The notes: a model not told the origin generated them from the letters alone. Positions 45,324-54,519 are shown, counted from the first letter of the stretch. The stretch: 64,000 bases of DNA from an uncultured cyanobacterium (GCA_936920195.1 CAKZHE010000098.1:34332-98331); one strand, 5' to 3'. A program made the numbers and translations.

Positions 45324-46649
45324 TTATATTGTAGGCGAAACCAAAGACGCGATCGCCGTCTCTGGTCCAACTAATACCACGCACGGCTCCACAAAACACC
45401 TGATTGCCGCTTCTTGAGCTTCAGCGGTAGTAATGGCGCTGACGGCAGAGACAAACTCATGGTCAAATTCTATCCCTAAGCCAATAATTTCGTACCAACC
45501 AAAGATTTGTGCCAGTTGAGAATTGGTTTGCTTGCCCAAAGCGTATTGTCCAAGTAACTTGTTTTTAGAGGCTTGCAATTCTTCTTCATCTAAGGGGGCA
45601 ATAGATAAACGTTCAACTTCGGCTCGCAAACCTTCTAGGGCGATCGCTGTATTTTCCGGAGCCGTTCCCATATAAACTACAAACTGAGAGGCATCTAGCC
45701 GCGTCGGATAAAATGCCGATACTTCGTAGGCTAAACCCCGCTTTTCTCGCAATTCTACAAATAAGCGACTGGAAAGCCCATTGCCTAAATAGGTACTGAG
45801 CAATTTTAACTTGACATAATCTTCCTCTTGGACGGAAGCTGCTAAATATCCCAACATCACAATGGATTGTTGAGTAGCTTGGGGAATGGCGCTCCAACTA
45901 GCTTGGGGTAGTACCGCAGGCAATAATAAGGGTGATAAAGGAGTTGGGGGAACTTGCCAATCACCAAAAACTTGAGCGATCGCATCCACCGCATCTTCCG
46001 GAGCAATCCGACCTGCTAAACTAATAATGATATTATCCGGACGAAAATAGGTTTGATGATATTCCTGAAGTTGAGCGCTATTGAGATTGGCAACAGTTTC
46101 TTCAGTTCCTAAACTAGAAAAACTATAGGGATGATCGCGATACATTGCTTGTCTCAAACGATCGAAGGCAATACTAAAGGGTTGTTCCTGTTGGGAACGA
46201 ATATCTTGAATAGCAAGGCGACGTTCTAATTCTACTTCAGATTCGGGGAAAGTAGGCGATCGCAAGATTTCCCCTGCCAAATTCAAAATATTGGCAAAGT
46301 CTGCCGATACTGTTTTAATACTCAGCAAAAAATAATCGCTAGCGGCATCAGTTCCCAAACTTGCCCCCACCGATTCGACTTTTTCGGCAATTTCCCAAGC
46401 CGATAATTTTTCTGTTCCTTTAGTAATTACAGCCGCCAGTAAGTGTGCTAATCCGGCTTTTCCTTTGGGTTCCCAGCGACTGCCCGCCCGAATATAAATG
46501 CGAGCCGCAATAATATCCGCCGCTGGATTTTCCACGGCAATAACTGTCAACCCATTAGCCAAAACAGTGCGATGAATGTGGGGAACTGGCTCGGAAAAAT
46601 GTACTTTTTTCTGCATTACTTTTGGGAAATGGGGAACAGAGAATGTCAA
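45324..46649 (-). CDS. M16 family protein, inactive-type subunit
   Basis: A 441-residue pitrilysin-fold protein. Where the active partner has HFLEH, this one has HLLAA (residues 69-73): the first zinc His remains but the catalytic Glu and second His are lost, so it should be catalytically inactive. The other M16 regions are preserved, including RPDNIIISLAGRI and the C-terminal RGLAYEVSAFYPTRLDASQF substrate-binding (R/Y) block. Such proteins pair with an active M16 as a heterodimer, with this chain contributing to the closed chamber. The active gene lies 256 bp upstream on the same strand. Confidence 0.88.
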   Translation of the reverse strand: MTFSVPHFPKVMQKKVHFSEPVPHIHRTVLANGLTVIAVENPAADIIAARIYIRAGSRWEPKGKAGLAHLLAAVITKGTEKLSAWEIAEKVESVGASLGTDAASDYFLLSIKTVSADFANILNLAGEILRSPTFPESEVELERRLAIQDIRSQQEQPFSIAFDRLRQAMYRDHPYSFSSLGTEETVANLNSAQLQEYHQTYFRPDNIIISLAGRIAPEDAVDAIAQVFGDWQVPPTPLSPLLLPAVLPQASWSAIPQATQQSIVMLGYLAASVQEEDYVKLKLLSTYLGNGLSSRLFVELREKRGLAYEVSAFYPTRLDASQFVVYMGTAPENTAIALEGLRAEVERLSIAPLDEEELQASKNKLLGQYALGKQTNSQLAQIFGWYEIIGLGIEFDHEFVSAVSAITTAEAQEAAIRCFVEPCVVLVGPETAIASLVSPTI

Positions 46650-46905
46650 TTTAGAAATTTATTCCTATACTGAAATTCTTGGCAACCAAGTCACCAAATC
46701 TGCTGGTGAGGAAAATTGGTTGGCGCTTGGGCTTGATGTTCTAAGTGTACCAAAAATTAGGATTCTTGCCCTCTAATAAGTCAATATCCTCCCAAAAGAA
46801 GGTAGTCAGCAGTTCTTTGAAACAAGCGATCGCAGTCTATCATTTCTTTCTTAATGGTTCTGGCTTTGCCTCAGCTATTTAAATAGTATTAAGCAAAATT
46901 ATTCA

Positions 46906-48171
46906 TCAACAGGGTTTGAGAATAGTCACCGCATATCTATAGGGCGAGAGATATTGACTGGCTAAGTGGAGGAGTTCCTTGGGTTGAAAAGATTTAATTT
47001 GCTCTGGATAAGTAACTGCTAGTTCGGCACTGGCAATAGTGTTGTAGTAACCATACATTCCGGCTAGCTGACAGGGAGCTTCGGTAGAAAAAGCGTAATC
47101 ATTACATAATAGACGCTGACATCGGGCTAAATCTTTGGTAGGCAAAGGAGTAGTTTGCAACTCAGAGATGGCATCGCCGACGATCGCTTCTACTTGATCG
47201 AGATGTTCGGGATCTAGACTAGCAGTAATGGTGAACAAACTGGAATCTTGCTGGAGGGAAAAAGCACTATTAATCGATTGTACCAATTGTTTTTCTTCCC
47301 GCAATTCCCTAATTAACCTGGAGGTGCGCCCCTCTGCCAGCAGCACCGATAATAAGTCTAACCCGTAGGCGCTGCGGAGATGTTCGACTCCCGGAGCAGT
47401 CCAAGCCATCATTAACCGAGCTTGTTCTAATCTAGGCAACCGCAATTCCTGACGGCGAATTTCGGTGAGGGGGGGTTCGGCTTCTGGAGTATAGGTGGGA
47501 CAACTGGCAGGTGCATCAAAGTCAGAAAAATACTTTTCAACTAACTTGATGGCTTCTTCGGCGGGAATACCCCCGACGATCGCCACTGTCATATTATGGG
47601 GTTGGTAGTGAAAGCGATGGAAGCATCGCATCTCTTCCGGCGATCGCTCTAGTAATTTGGATGAAGTGCCTAAAACTGGTCTGCCGTAGGGATGGCGTTG
47701 GTAAATGCTCTCTGACAGGGCTTGAAAACCGACCCAATCGGGATTATCATAGGTTTGGCGAATTTCTTCCAACACCACTTCTCGCTCTAGGGCAAATTCA
47801 TCGGCGGGAATAGCAGCCTGCAAGAGAATTTCGGCTAGGGCAGGTAAGGTTTCCGGTAAGTGCTGGGCGGCGGTGGTAATGAAAAAATGGGCGTAGTCGT
47901 GGCTAGTGGCAGCATTAGTCATCCCGCCGCGATTTTCGATGACACGATCGAAGGCTCCCGGTTCTAGTTGCTCCGTGCCTTTAAAAATCATGTGTTCCAA
48001 AAAGTGTGCCATCCCAGACCATTGATCTGGTTCCGCGATCGCGCCAGCTTTCACCCAGACATCAACTACCACTACTGGGGTGGCAGGCAAGTGTTGATGA
48101 ATCAGCGTCAGACCGTTGTCCAGTTTGAATGCAGTTGCCGGAAATTGGTAGGTAGTTAGTAGTTGAGACAA
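46906..48171 (-). CDS. M16 family zinc peptidase, active-type subunit
   Basis: A 421-residue pitrilysin-family protease. The inverted zinc motif HFLEH is at residues 56-60 with the third ligand Glu136 in REVVLEEIRQT, the normal HxxEH(x76)E spacing. The R/Y-type C-domain region is seen in REEKQLVQSINSAFSLQQDSSLF. There is no signal peptide, so it is probably cytoplasmic. It is expected to degrade short peptides, together with the inactive-type subunit encoded downstream. The structured RNA lies upstream of it. Confidence 0.92.
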   Translation of the reverse strand: MSQLLTTYQFPATAFKLDNGLTLIHQHLPATPVVVVDVWVKAGAIAEPDQWSGMAHFLEHMIFKGTEQLEPGAFDRVIENRGGMTNAATSHDYAHFFITTAAQHLPETLPALAEILLQAAIPADEFALEREVVLEEIRQTYDNPDWVGFQALSESIYQRHPYGRPVLGTSSKLLERSPEEMRCFHRFHYQPHNMTVAIVGGIPAEEAIKLVEKYFSDFDAPASCPTYTPEAEPPLTEIRRQELRLPRLEQARLMMAWTAPGVEHLRSAYGLDLLSVLLAEGRTSRLIRELREEKQLVQSINSAFSLQQDSSLFTITASLDPEHLDQVEAIVGDAISELQTTPLPTKDLARCQRLLCNDYAFSTEAPCQLAGMYGYYNTIASAELAVTYPEQIKSFQPKELLHLASQYLSPYRYAVTILKPC

Positions 48172-48325
48172 CTTGTCTAAAATTTCTAACCAAAGTTAGA
48201 TGCGAGTTTATTTATTTTAACCTTTTGGCTAGGCGATCGCCCATTTTCCATACAAAATCCAAAATTCTGTATCGAATCGTAACAATATATGGGTAAAAAA
48301 TAGAATTTTCAGCATAATGATATAC

Positions 48326-48360
48326 AAAAAATCCCCCAGTCCAGAGACGAGGGGATTTTT
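48326..48360. terminator. Strong, bidirectional terminator hairpin
   Basis: AAAAATCCCC...GGGGATTTTT, 10-bp stem with a 13-nt loop and T-runs on both strands. Confidence 0.8.
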
Positions 48361-48561
48361 CTTCTTTCTCGTCGGCTCACCGCCACGCCGTTTTACCTCA
48401 GTTTATGACCTGGATTCATCCAGGTGGGTACCAACTCTCCAGTGTAAAGTTTCCGAGTTCAAGCCCGGTCTACTGCTACCAGAACAATTTTGGTTCCCGT
48501 TTAAAACGAGCATAGATCAAAAAACGTTTTTGGCAGTCACCAACGCCGCAGTGGAACCAAC
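48326..48561 (-). ncRNA. Structured non-coding RNA with own promoter and terminator; possible 6S RNA (ssaA)
   Basis: On the minus strand TACAAT (48573-48568) is a good -10 box; transcription would start near 48561. The RNA then has a TTGGTTCC/GGAACCAA stem, ACCTGGA-TGAA-TCCAGGT hairpin (near 48406-48424) and a CCGGG/CTCGG hairpin. It ends in a strong terminator, AAAAATCCCC paired with GGGGATTTTTT (48360-48326). No frame is open across it. 6S RNA in cyanobacteria is located near purK, and this RNA lies just downstream of purK on the same strand, hence the suggestion; the long closing rod of 6S RNA is not confirmed by eye. Confidence 0.5.
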
Positions 48562-48591
48562 TCACTCATTGTAGCACCTGAAATCAAAAAA

Positions 48592-48775
48592 TCACCCCAT
48601 CACCCCATTCCCTCTCTTCCCCATTTCCTCTCTTCCCCATTTCCTCTCTTCCCCATTTCCTCTCTTCCCTGTTCCCTGTTCCCTGTTCCCTGTTCCCTAT
48701 TTCCTGTTCCCTGTTCCCTGTTCCCTATTTCCTATTCCCTGTTCCCTGTTCCCTGTTGCCTGTTCCCTATTCCCC
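48592..48775. repeat. Tandem short repeats (TTCCCTG / CCATTTCCTCTCTTCC)
   Basis: Three units of CCCCATTTCCTCTCTT are followed by about 14 units of TTCCCTG with TTCCCTATTTCC variants. The array runs into the last codons of purK, whose stop TAG and final GGGGAA lie inside it. Confidence 0.85.
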
Positions 48776-49924
48776 ATACCAAATAGATTCAATATTTTGA
48801 GCGATCGCCTTGGCTGTCCCTAATTGGTTGGTTTCTAGTAGAGTAGTGACATGGCCTAACTTGCGCCCTGGGCGAGACTCGGTTTTGTTATACCAGAGGA
48901 CGTGAGTTTTCGGCAACTTTTCCAACTGTTGCCGTTTTGTCAAGTAGTCGGAAGAGGAATGCTCGTAACCAAGTAAATTTACCATCACCGCCCCAGCCGA
49001 TTTCAACCGAGGACTGCCCAACCGCAAACCGCTAATGGCTCTCAGGTGCATTTCAAATTGAGAAGTTTCGCAAGCGTCGATGGTAAAATGCCCGGAATTA
49101 TGATTGCGGGGGGCAATCTCATTTACCAGTACCTTACCAGAAGCCGTTAAAAATAGCTCAATCCCAAAAACGCCCACCGCTTTCAAATCTTGTAGAATAG
49201 CCCCAGCGATCGCTTCAATTTTAGCTTGTACTGATTGTCCAATTTCCGCTGGCACAATTACCCGGTGACAAACTTGGTCTTCTTGTTGGGTTTCTACCAC
49301 TGGATAAATTACAATTTCCCCAGTCACTGAACGAGCGGCAATCACAGCTAATTCCTTGGCAAAAGGAATAAATTCTTCAATCAGCAAAGGGGTATTTTCC
49401 AACTTGGCTAGAACTTCTCCTAAAGACTCTTTATTTTTAACAATAAAAGTTCCTTGCCCATCGTAGCCATGCCGCCGCGCCTTGATAACTAGAGAATTTT
49501 GATTCTTTAATCTGGAGTTTTCAGTTTGAAACTCTTCCAGGGAAACAAAATGGGGAACTGGCAACCCCAAATCCCGGAGATAGCAGCGCTGGCTGTACTT
49601 ATCCAACAGTGGAGCTAGAGCAGATAAACTCGGTTGAAAATGTACTCCTCGATCCACTAAAGGTTGTAAAGCTGGCAAGTCAACAAATTCATTTTCAAAA
49701 GTAATTGTATCGCAGCGAGTTGCTAACTCAGAAGTTGCCTGAGCATCGTCAATTGGTGCTAGGATAGCAGAGTTGGCGATCGCTACCGCTGGATCGCTAG
49801 CATGGGGAGTCTGAACAATTAGTTCTAATTCTAGTTTTTGTGCCGCCCTTGCCATCATCCACGCTAACTGTCCGCCCCCAATTACTCCTATACGTTTTAC
49901 TGCTTTTATTTCCACTTGATTCAT
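48767..49924 (-). CDS. purK: 5-(carboxyamino)imidazole ribonucleotide synthase
   Basis: A 385-residue ATP-grasp enzyme that converts AIR, ATP and bicarbonate to N5-CAIR in purine synthesis. It opens IGVIGGGQLAWMMARAAQKL (near residues 12-30); ATP-grasp blocks include VIKARRHGYDGQGTF and LLIEEFIPFAKELAVIA, and VNEIAPRNHNSGHFTIDAC near 265-284 is a PurK signature. Its end overlaps a short tandem repeat array. It is the upstream neighbour of the structured RNA, both on the minus strand, and its start lies 13 bp from the stop of the pentapeptide protein gene. Confidence 0.93.
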   Translation of the reverse strand: MNQVEIKAVKRIGVIGGGQLAWMMARAAQKLELELIVQTPHASDPAVAIANSAILAPIDDAQATSELATRCDTITFENEFVDLPALQPLVDRGVHFQPSLSALAPLLDKYSQRCYLRDLGLPVPHFVSLEEFQTENSRLKNQNSLVIKARRHGYDGQGTFIVKNKESLGEVLAKLENTPLLIEEFIPFAKELAVIAARSVTGEIVIYPVVETQQEDQVCHRVIVPAEIGQSVQAKIEAIAGAILQDLKAVGVFGIELFLTASGKVLVNEIAPRNHNSGHFTIDACETSQFEMHLRAISGLRLGSPRLKSAGAVMVNLLGYEHSSSDYLTKRQQLEKLPKTHVLWYNKTESRPGRKLGHVTTLLETNQLGTAKAIAQNIESIWYGE

Positions 49925-49937
49925 CCGTAGTTTTAAT

Positions 49938-50432
49938 TTAACGACAGTTTAGAGAGTCGCGAGTAGCCACACCAGTTTGTGAATTAACCCCGGCTGCCTG
50001 CTGGCATAATTCCCTCGCTTGCGCTCCATCTAATATCGCGTTGGTAAAATCAGCCCCAGTAATATTAACATCTCGAAAAACTGAGCGCAATAAAATGGTA
50101 CTGTCTAGAATGGCATCGCTGAGATCCGTCCCTTCAAATCTGACTTGATCCATCATCGCATCGCTTAAATTAGCACCATGCAAATTAGCTTGAACGAATC
50201 TGGCAGTGCTGAAAACCGCCCCGCGCAAATCCGCCTTGGCAAAATTAGTTAATTCTAAGTTGGCAGTAGCAAATTCGGCTCTCTGTAAATCTTGTCCGGA
50301 AAAATCCTTGCCCACGATTTGAGCATTGCTATAGGTGGTATGGGGGGGATAACCAGTTTGAGCCAAGGCGGGAAAAGTCCAAAAACCGCAGGCGATCGCC
50401 CACAGCAGTACAATTAGTTGCAAAATAAACAT
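49938..50432 (-). CDS. Exported pentapeptide repeat protein (lumenal type)
   Basis: A 164-residue protein: signal peptide (MFILQLIVLLWAIACGFW, cleavage likely after ALA near residue 24), then about 15 pentapeptide repeats of the A(D/N)LxX type (NFAKADLRGAVFSTARFVQANLHGANLSDA...), forming a right-handed quadrilateral beta-helix. It ends ARELCQQAAGVNSQTGVATRDSLNC, a Cys pair characteristic of thylakoid-lumen pentapeptide proteins of cyanobacteria and plants. The function is unknown. It precedes purK by 13 bp. Confidence 0.88.
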   Translation of the reverse strand: MFILQLIVLLWAIACGFWTFPALAQTGYPPHTTYSNAQIVGKDFSGQDLQRAEFATANLELTNFAKADLRGAVFSTARFVQANLHGANLSDAMMDQVRFEGTDLSDAILDSTILLRSVFRDVNITGADFTNAILDGAQARELCQQAAGVNSQTGVATRDSLNCR

Positions 50433-50517
50433 AATTTCCCCGGATTAACAGCAGATAATTTGGCAGTTGGGCAGGCGAAATGGTTATGATTTGGGGTAGT
50501 GATGTTCAATTAAGCTC

Positions 50518-50877
50518 ATGCCAAACTTTCTAATCACTTGGGTGCTGGCAACGATATCGCTGATGATTACCGCTGCTGTTGTTCCCGGAGTTCACATTAG
50601 TTCCATCCCCGCTGCCGCTGTAGTCGCGATCGTCATTGGATTGGTGAATGCCGTTGTTCGCCCTATCCTGGTGATCTTAACGCTACCGCTGACAATTCTC
50701 AGTTTAGGGCTATTTCTGTTGGTAGTAAATGCAATTAGTCTATCCTTAGCTAGTTACTTTTCCTTTGGTGGTTTGAAAATCACTGGTTTTTGGCCTGCCC
50801 TTTTTGGCGCAATTGTGCTATCAGTAGTTTCTAGCTTGCTGAATAAGTGGTTTAACAGTCAAGCAGAAAATGCCTAG
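50518..50877 (+). CDS. Phage holin family 4 (YvlD-like) membrane protein
   Basis: A 119-residue protein of four membrane helices: LITWVLATISLMITAAVVPG, VVAIVIGLVNAVVRPILVILTLPLTILSLGLFLLVVNAI and LFGAIVLSVVSSLL. The NAVVRPILVILTLPLTILSLG block is the hallmark of PF04020, a bacterial family named after phage holins but without shown lytic activity. It is a single gene, 86 bp from the divergent pentapeptide gene, and ends before a hairpin. Confidence 0.88.
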   Translation: MPNFLITWVLATISLMITAAVVPGVHISSIPAAAVVAIVIGLVNAVVRPILVILTLPLTILSLGLFLLVVNAISLSLASYFSFGGLKITGFWPALFGAIVLSVVSSLLNKWFNSQAENA

Positions 50878-50884
50878 ATTGCTA

Positions 50885-50908
50885 GTTGCCAGCAGTGCTG
50901 CTGGCAAC
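50885..50908 (+). terminator. Hairpin after the YvlD-like gene
   Basis: GTTGCCAGCAG-TG-CTGCTGGCAAC, a perfect 11-bp stem 8 bp after the stop. No T-run, so termination is likely but not certain. Confidence 0.55.
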
Positions 50909-50980
50909 AGCATCTTGATTGCAAAACCTAGAGATTGATTCCCCGTTGGCGCAATTGTGCAGGTAAAGCTTGATATCGTC

Positions 50981-51068
50981 AGGACTTACGCAGTTGCTCC
51001 GCATATAGCGTTGATGGTGCGTTACGCTGCGCTAACACACCCTACGAATAGAGGTATTGCGTAAGTCT
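50981..51068. mobile_element. MITE-like element, copy 4
   Basis: Ends AGGACTTACGCA and TGCGTAAGTCT (the last base of the terminal repeat is altered). It is in the inverse orientation to copy 1 and has the same core. Confidence 0.85.
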
Positions 51069-51100
51069 AGATCGTTACTGGTTGCTGGTGAAGAGTTTCC

Positions 51101-52672
51101 CTATCCATCTTTAGACAAGTTCCCCTGATTGTCAATTTTTAACAGGGTGTTGGGAAAATCGGCTTTAGTTAAATTACGAATTAGTTCAATGCTGCGGGGC
51201 TGACTATCGGGATAAGGGATTCCAGGTCGTTTAATATTGACAGGAATAATTTTACCCTTCACAAAATTGCCTTGTCGGTCTAATTTAACTTCCAAAATTA
51301 GCGAATAACCAGTTTCAGCTTCAGAAGATAAAGTATTATACCCCATAAAATTGCCGAGGGAATAGGCAATTAACTTGCCTTTATATAATTCCATTGCCCT
51401 GGGAACATGGGGTCCATGTCCCAAAACTAAATCCGCTCCGCTATCAATGGCAGTCCGCGCAAACAAAACCGAATTACCGCGATTTTCCCCAAAAAATATT
51501 TCCGCCTGGTTGTTAACGTGCATGGCTCCCGTACCTTCTGCCCCAGCATGAACTGAAATAATCGCTATATCAGCATGAGCCTTAGCTTCGGCTAATAAGG
51601 TTTTCACTGCCTCTAAATCCTGCATGGAATTATGGACATCAAGGTAGCTGAAACCAATGAAGGCAACGGCGGTATTTTTAACTTGCAAATAAACGATTTG
51701 ATCTTTCTTGCCGACGGCTTTCATTCCCGTGGCTTCAATATTGGCAATGGTGTCTGCAAATCCTTTGTCAAAAAAGTCCATGGAATGATTATTGGCAACG
51801 CTTAAAACGTTGAAACCAACTTCTTTTAACAACTTGGCGTAGGCAGGAGGGGTACGAAAGGCAAAAGTTAACCGTTGGCGAGTGTCTTTGGCACTGTGGG
51901 GATGGTTAGTTAAGGTGCTTTCAAAATTAGCAAATAAAATATCTGCCCCTTGGAGAGCAGGTTTAATGGCTTGAAATAAAATCTTGGGGTCTGATGGCAG
52001 GCGATCGCTGGGAAAATTAGTGCCAGGAATAGTATCGCCCACCGCTTTAATGGCGATTGTGGTATCTGTAGGAGATGGATTTGGTTTGGCAGGGGATGGC
52101 GGAGTTTTGGCAATAGGGGGGATTTTGATCGGGGAGGAAGCCGTTTTGGGCGCGGATAAGGATTTTTGGGCAACCAATGGTTTTTTTGTTGCCGATGGAG
52201 ATTGGGAATCAAGTTGGGTTCTAATCGCAAATCCCCCAGCCGCAATTAGTAACCAGCAAGTAACGCCAAGGGCAATCAGGGGAATTTTAGTTGCCAGTTT
52301 CGACAGCAGAGGCTTAGATTGAGAGGGAATAGTCGGGATGGTTTGAGGCAGCGGTTGATTAAGTTGGACAACTTCGCTCCAGTCAGGTTTTTGGCGATCG
52401 CTTTGTCTGCCGTAAATCCGGACTGATTCCAGAAAAGGGATTTGCAGGCGCAGTAAGCCCTTGTGAATAAACCGAGTTGAGGCAGCGCGATGGGGAACTT
52501 GAGCCGCCACTAAAACGATTTGCAAGCATTTCCCCTGCCAAGTCACTTGGGCGACGATACCTTTGGGATTGGTCACTTGATTGATTAAACTAGCGATCGC
52601 GCTAGGGTTGCCCTGCTTTGCCAAGGCTAAAATATCTTCAGAACCCACGGTTAATTTCCTCACCCCAATCAA
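51101..52672 (-). CDS. CapA family (PgsA-like) metallophosphatase-fold protein
   Basis: A 523-residue protein in three parts: a cytoplasmic N-domain (about 1-125, GNPSAIASLINQV...), a membrane helix (about 131-152), a Pro/Ser/Lys linker (155-200), and the periplasmic CapA domain. The latter has AVGDTIPGTNFPS, NFESTLT, SVANNHSMDFF, ISVHAGAEGTGAM, GHGPHVPRAME and AYSLGNFMGYN, the conserved metal-binding blocks. CapA/PgsA proteins participate in poly-gamma-glutamate or capsule production; the exact reaction in this organism is unknown. It is encoded without other capsule genes. Confidence 0.88.
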   Translation of the reverse strand: MIGVRKLTVGSEDILALAKQGNPSAIASLINQVTNPKGIVAQVTWQGKCLQIVLVAAQVPHRAASTRFIHKGLLRLQIPFLESVRIYGRQSDRQKPDWSEVVQLNQPLPQTIPTIPSQSKPLLSKLATKIPLIALGVTCWLLIAAGGFAIRTQLDSQSPSATKKPLVAQKSLSAPKTASSPIKIPPIAKTPPSPAKPNPSPTDTTIAIKAVGDTIPGTNFPSDRLPSDPKILFQAIKPALQGADILFANFESTLTNHPHSAKDTRQRLTFAFRTPPAYAKLLKEVGFNVLSVANNHSMDFFDKGFADTIANIEATGMKAVGKKDQIVYLQVKNTAVAFIGFSYLDVHNSMQDLEAVKTLLAEAKAHADIAIISVHAGAEGTGAMHVNNQAEIFFGENRGNSVLFARTAIDSGADLVLGHGPHVPRAMELYKGKLIAYSLGNFMGYNTLSSEAETGYSLILEVKLDRQGNFVKGKIIPVNIKRPGIPYPDSQPRSIELIRNLTKADFPNTLLKIDNQGNLSKDG

Positions 52673-52684
52673 GAGACTTAAATA

Positions 52685-52894
52685 ATGGAGCTAAACAATA
52701 CGACTAACTTAGCCCATCAACCGGAAATTTGGCAAACAAATCCATTAACTCTGGAATATTTGCAGAGCGATCGCCACTTATTGCTAAAATATCCCCAATT
52801 AATTCCGAAAATTTGGGAGCGAAATGTAACTGAAAGGACAAGTAATTGTTTTCCAGTAGACAGCGGTCAGGAATTAGCACTCAAAGACCTATAA
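52685..52894 (+). CDS. Possible small hypothetical protein (69 aa)
   Basis: A 69-codon frame from an ATG 12 bp from the divergent capA start, too close for its own normal promoter. The composition (TLEYLQSDRHLLLKYPQLIPK) is plausible but no family is recognised and there is no ribosome binding site. It may be a leader-region frame or chance. Confidence 0.25.
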   Translation: MELNNTTNLAHQPEIWQTNPLTLEYLQSDRHLLLKYPQLIPKIWERNVTERTSNCFPVDSGQELALKDL

Positions 52895-53131
52895 AATTAC
52901 TCTGATTGTAGCTGAAAGCCTTAATTAATGTGGATTAGAGGAATTTTCCGGACATCCAAAAATTGCTCTTGTAGCATTGATGGACTAAAAGCAATTCTGG
53001 ACAAACCCGATCGGATAAGGTTTAATAGGGACATTTGCCTACTACTTAAGGAACTTACGGGTGTGAAAATATGACGATATTCAGCATCTCCTCAAGAGAG
53101 TGCAAAGTTCCCCGCTCCTTTAAAAACTCAA

Positions 53132-54511
53132 TTGCAGACAACTCCCACTTCTCATAGCGTGAATCCAAACCAAAGTCAAAATAAACCCCTCATTAGCCTG
53201 TTTACTGCTATCTCGATTGTGGTAGCCAATATGATCGGCACAGGCGTTTTTACCAGTTTGGGTTTCCAAGCGATAGATATTAAATCTGGTTTTGCATTGC
53301 TTTTTCTCTGGCTAGTCGGTGGCGTTGTGGCTCTGTGTGGCGCGCTTGTCTATGGGGAACTAGGTGCAGTCATGCCCCGCTCTGGAGGAGAATTTTACTA
53401 TTTATCAAAAATCTATCATCCAGCCGTGGGCTTTTTGTCTGGTTGGGTATCAGCCACAGTAGGCTTTGCGGCTCCCATTGCCCTAGCTGCTATGGCATTA
53501 GGTGAATATTTCGTTGGTGTATTTCCGCTGTTTAATAAGACAGCGATCGCCCTGACTGTAGTCATTGCCGTTTCCCTTGTCCACTCCCAGAATATCAACA
53601 TCGGCAGTTATTTTCAGAACTTTTTTACCCTCCTGAAAGTTCTGCTCATAGTCTCTCTCATTGGTTGTGGATTAGTCCTCGGTAAACCCCAGGAAATCAG
53701 CTTTTTACCCGCCCCAGGAGATCTAAATTTAATCCTCAGTTCTCCCTTTGCGGTTTCCCTAGTCTATGTGATGTATTCCTATTCCGGGTGGAATGCTGCC
53801 GTCTATGTTGCCAGTGAAGTTAAAGATCCCGAAAAAAACGTCCCCCGCGCCCTATTTACTGGCACTACAATAGTGCTAGTTTTATACCTACTGGTCAATT
53901 TCATTTTCCTCTATGTCGCGCCCATTAGCGAACTTTCTGGACAGCTAGAAGTTGGCTCTATTGCTGCCAGCAAGATATTTGGAGATGCCGGGGGCAAAAT
54001 CATGAGCTTGCTAATATCTTTTGGGTTAATATCTGCCATTAGTTCAATGGTATGGGCGGGACCGAGAGTTACCCAGACCATTGGCGAAGATATCCCTTTA
54101 TTTAAGATTCTAGCAGCTAAAAATACCAATGGAGTCCCCCACTATGCCATCCTTTTGCAGCTAGCAATTGTGGTGGTATTGCTGATTACTGCTAGTTTCC
54201 AAGCAGTGTTAACCTTCTTAGGATTTACGCTCTCGCTTTCTTCTTTCCTAACAGTTTTGGGAATCTTCGTTCACAGATTCAAGTATCCAGATATCCCCCG
54301 TCCTTATAAAACCTGGGGATATCCAGTTACACCCATAATCTTTTTGGCAATTAATCTCTGGATGCTAGTATTTATTTTCAGAGATAAAACCGGAGAATCC
54401 CTAGCTGGTTTGGGAATAATTTCCTTGGGGTTGCTAGTGTATTGGATAGCCGTTCGGCAAAAACTGGCTAATTCCAAAGTCAACGATGAAAATCAATCCA
54501 TCATTAAATAA
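53132..54511 (+). CDS. APC family amino acid permease
   Basis: Twelve predicted membrane helices in 459 residues. It opens ISLFTAISIVVANMIGTGVFTS (the APC glycine-rich TM1), VALCGALVYGELGAVMPRSGGEFYYL (TM2), then SYSGWNAAVYVASEVKDPEKNVPRAL near TM6, the substrate-binding signature. The only close starts are TTG 53132 and GTG 53159; the next ATG falls inside TM1. The substrate is unknown; members move cationic, neutral or branched amino acids by H+ or Na+ symport or exchange. It is followed after 8 bp by a lipoprotein gene. Confidence 0.85.
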   Translation: MQTTPTSHSVNPNQSQNKPLISLFTAISIVVANMIGTGVFTSLGFQAIDIKSGFALLFLWLVGGVVALCGALVYGELGAVMPRSGGEFYYLSKIYHPAVGFLSGWVSATVGFAAPIALAAMALGEYFVGVFPLFNKTAIALTVVIAVSLVHSQNINIGSYFQNFFTLLKVLLIVSLIGCGLVLGKPQEISFLPAPGDLNLILSSPFAVSLVYVMYSYSGWNAAVYVASEVKDPEKNVPRALFTGTTIVLVLYLLVNFIFLYVAPISELSGQLEVGSIAASKIFGDAGGKIMSLLISFGLISAISSMVWAGPRVTQTIGEDIPLFKILAAKNTNGVPHYAILLQLAIVVVLLITASFQAVLTFLGFTLSLSSFLTVLGIFVHRFKYPDIPRPYKTWGYPVTPIIFLAINLWMLVFIFRDKTGESLAGLGIISLGLLVYWIAVRQKLANSKVNDENQSIIK

Positions 54512-54519
54512 TTACTGCC

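Noticed and set aside
48317..48574. 85-codon frame on the plus strand
   Set aside because: It runs through the strong terminator and across the structured RNA, without a ribosome site or family pattern.
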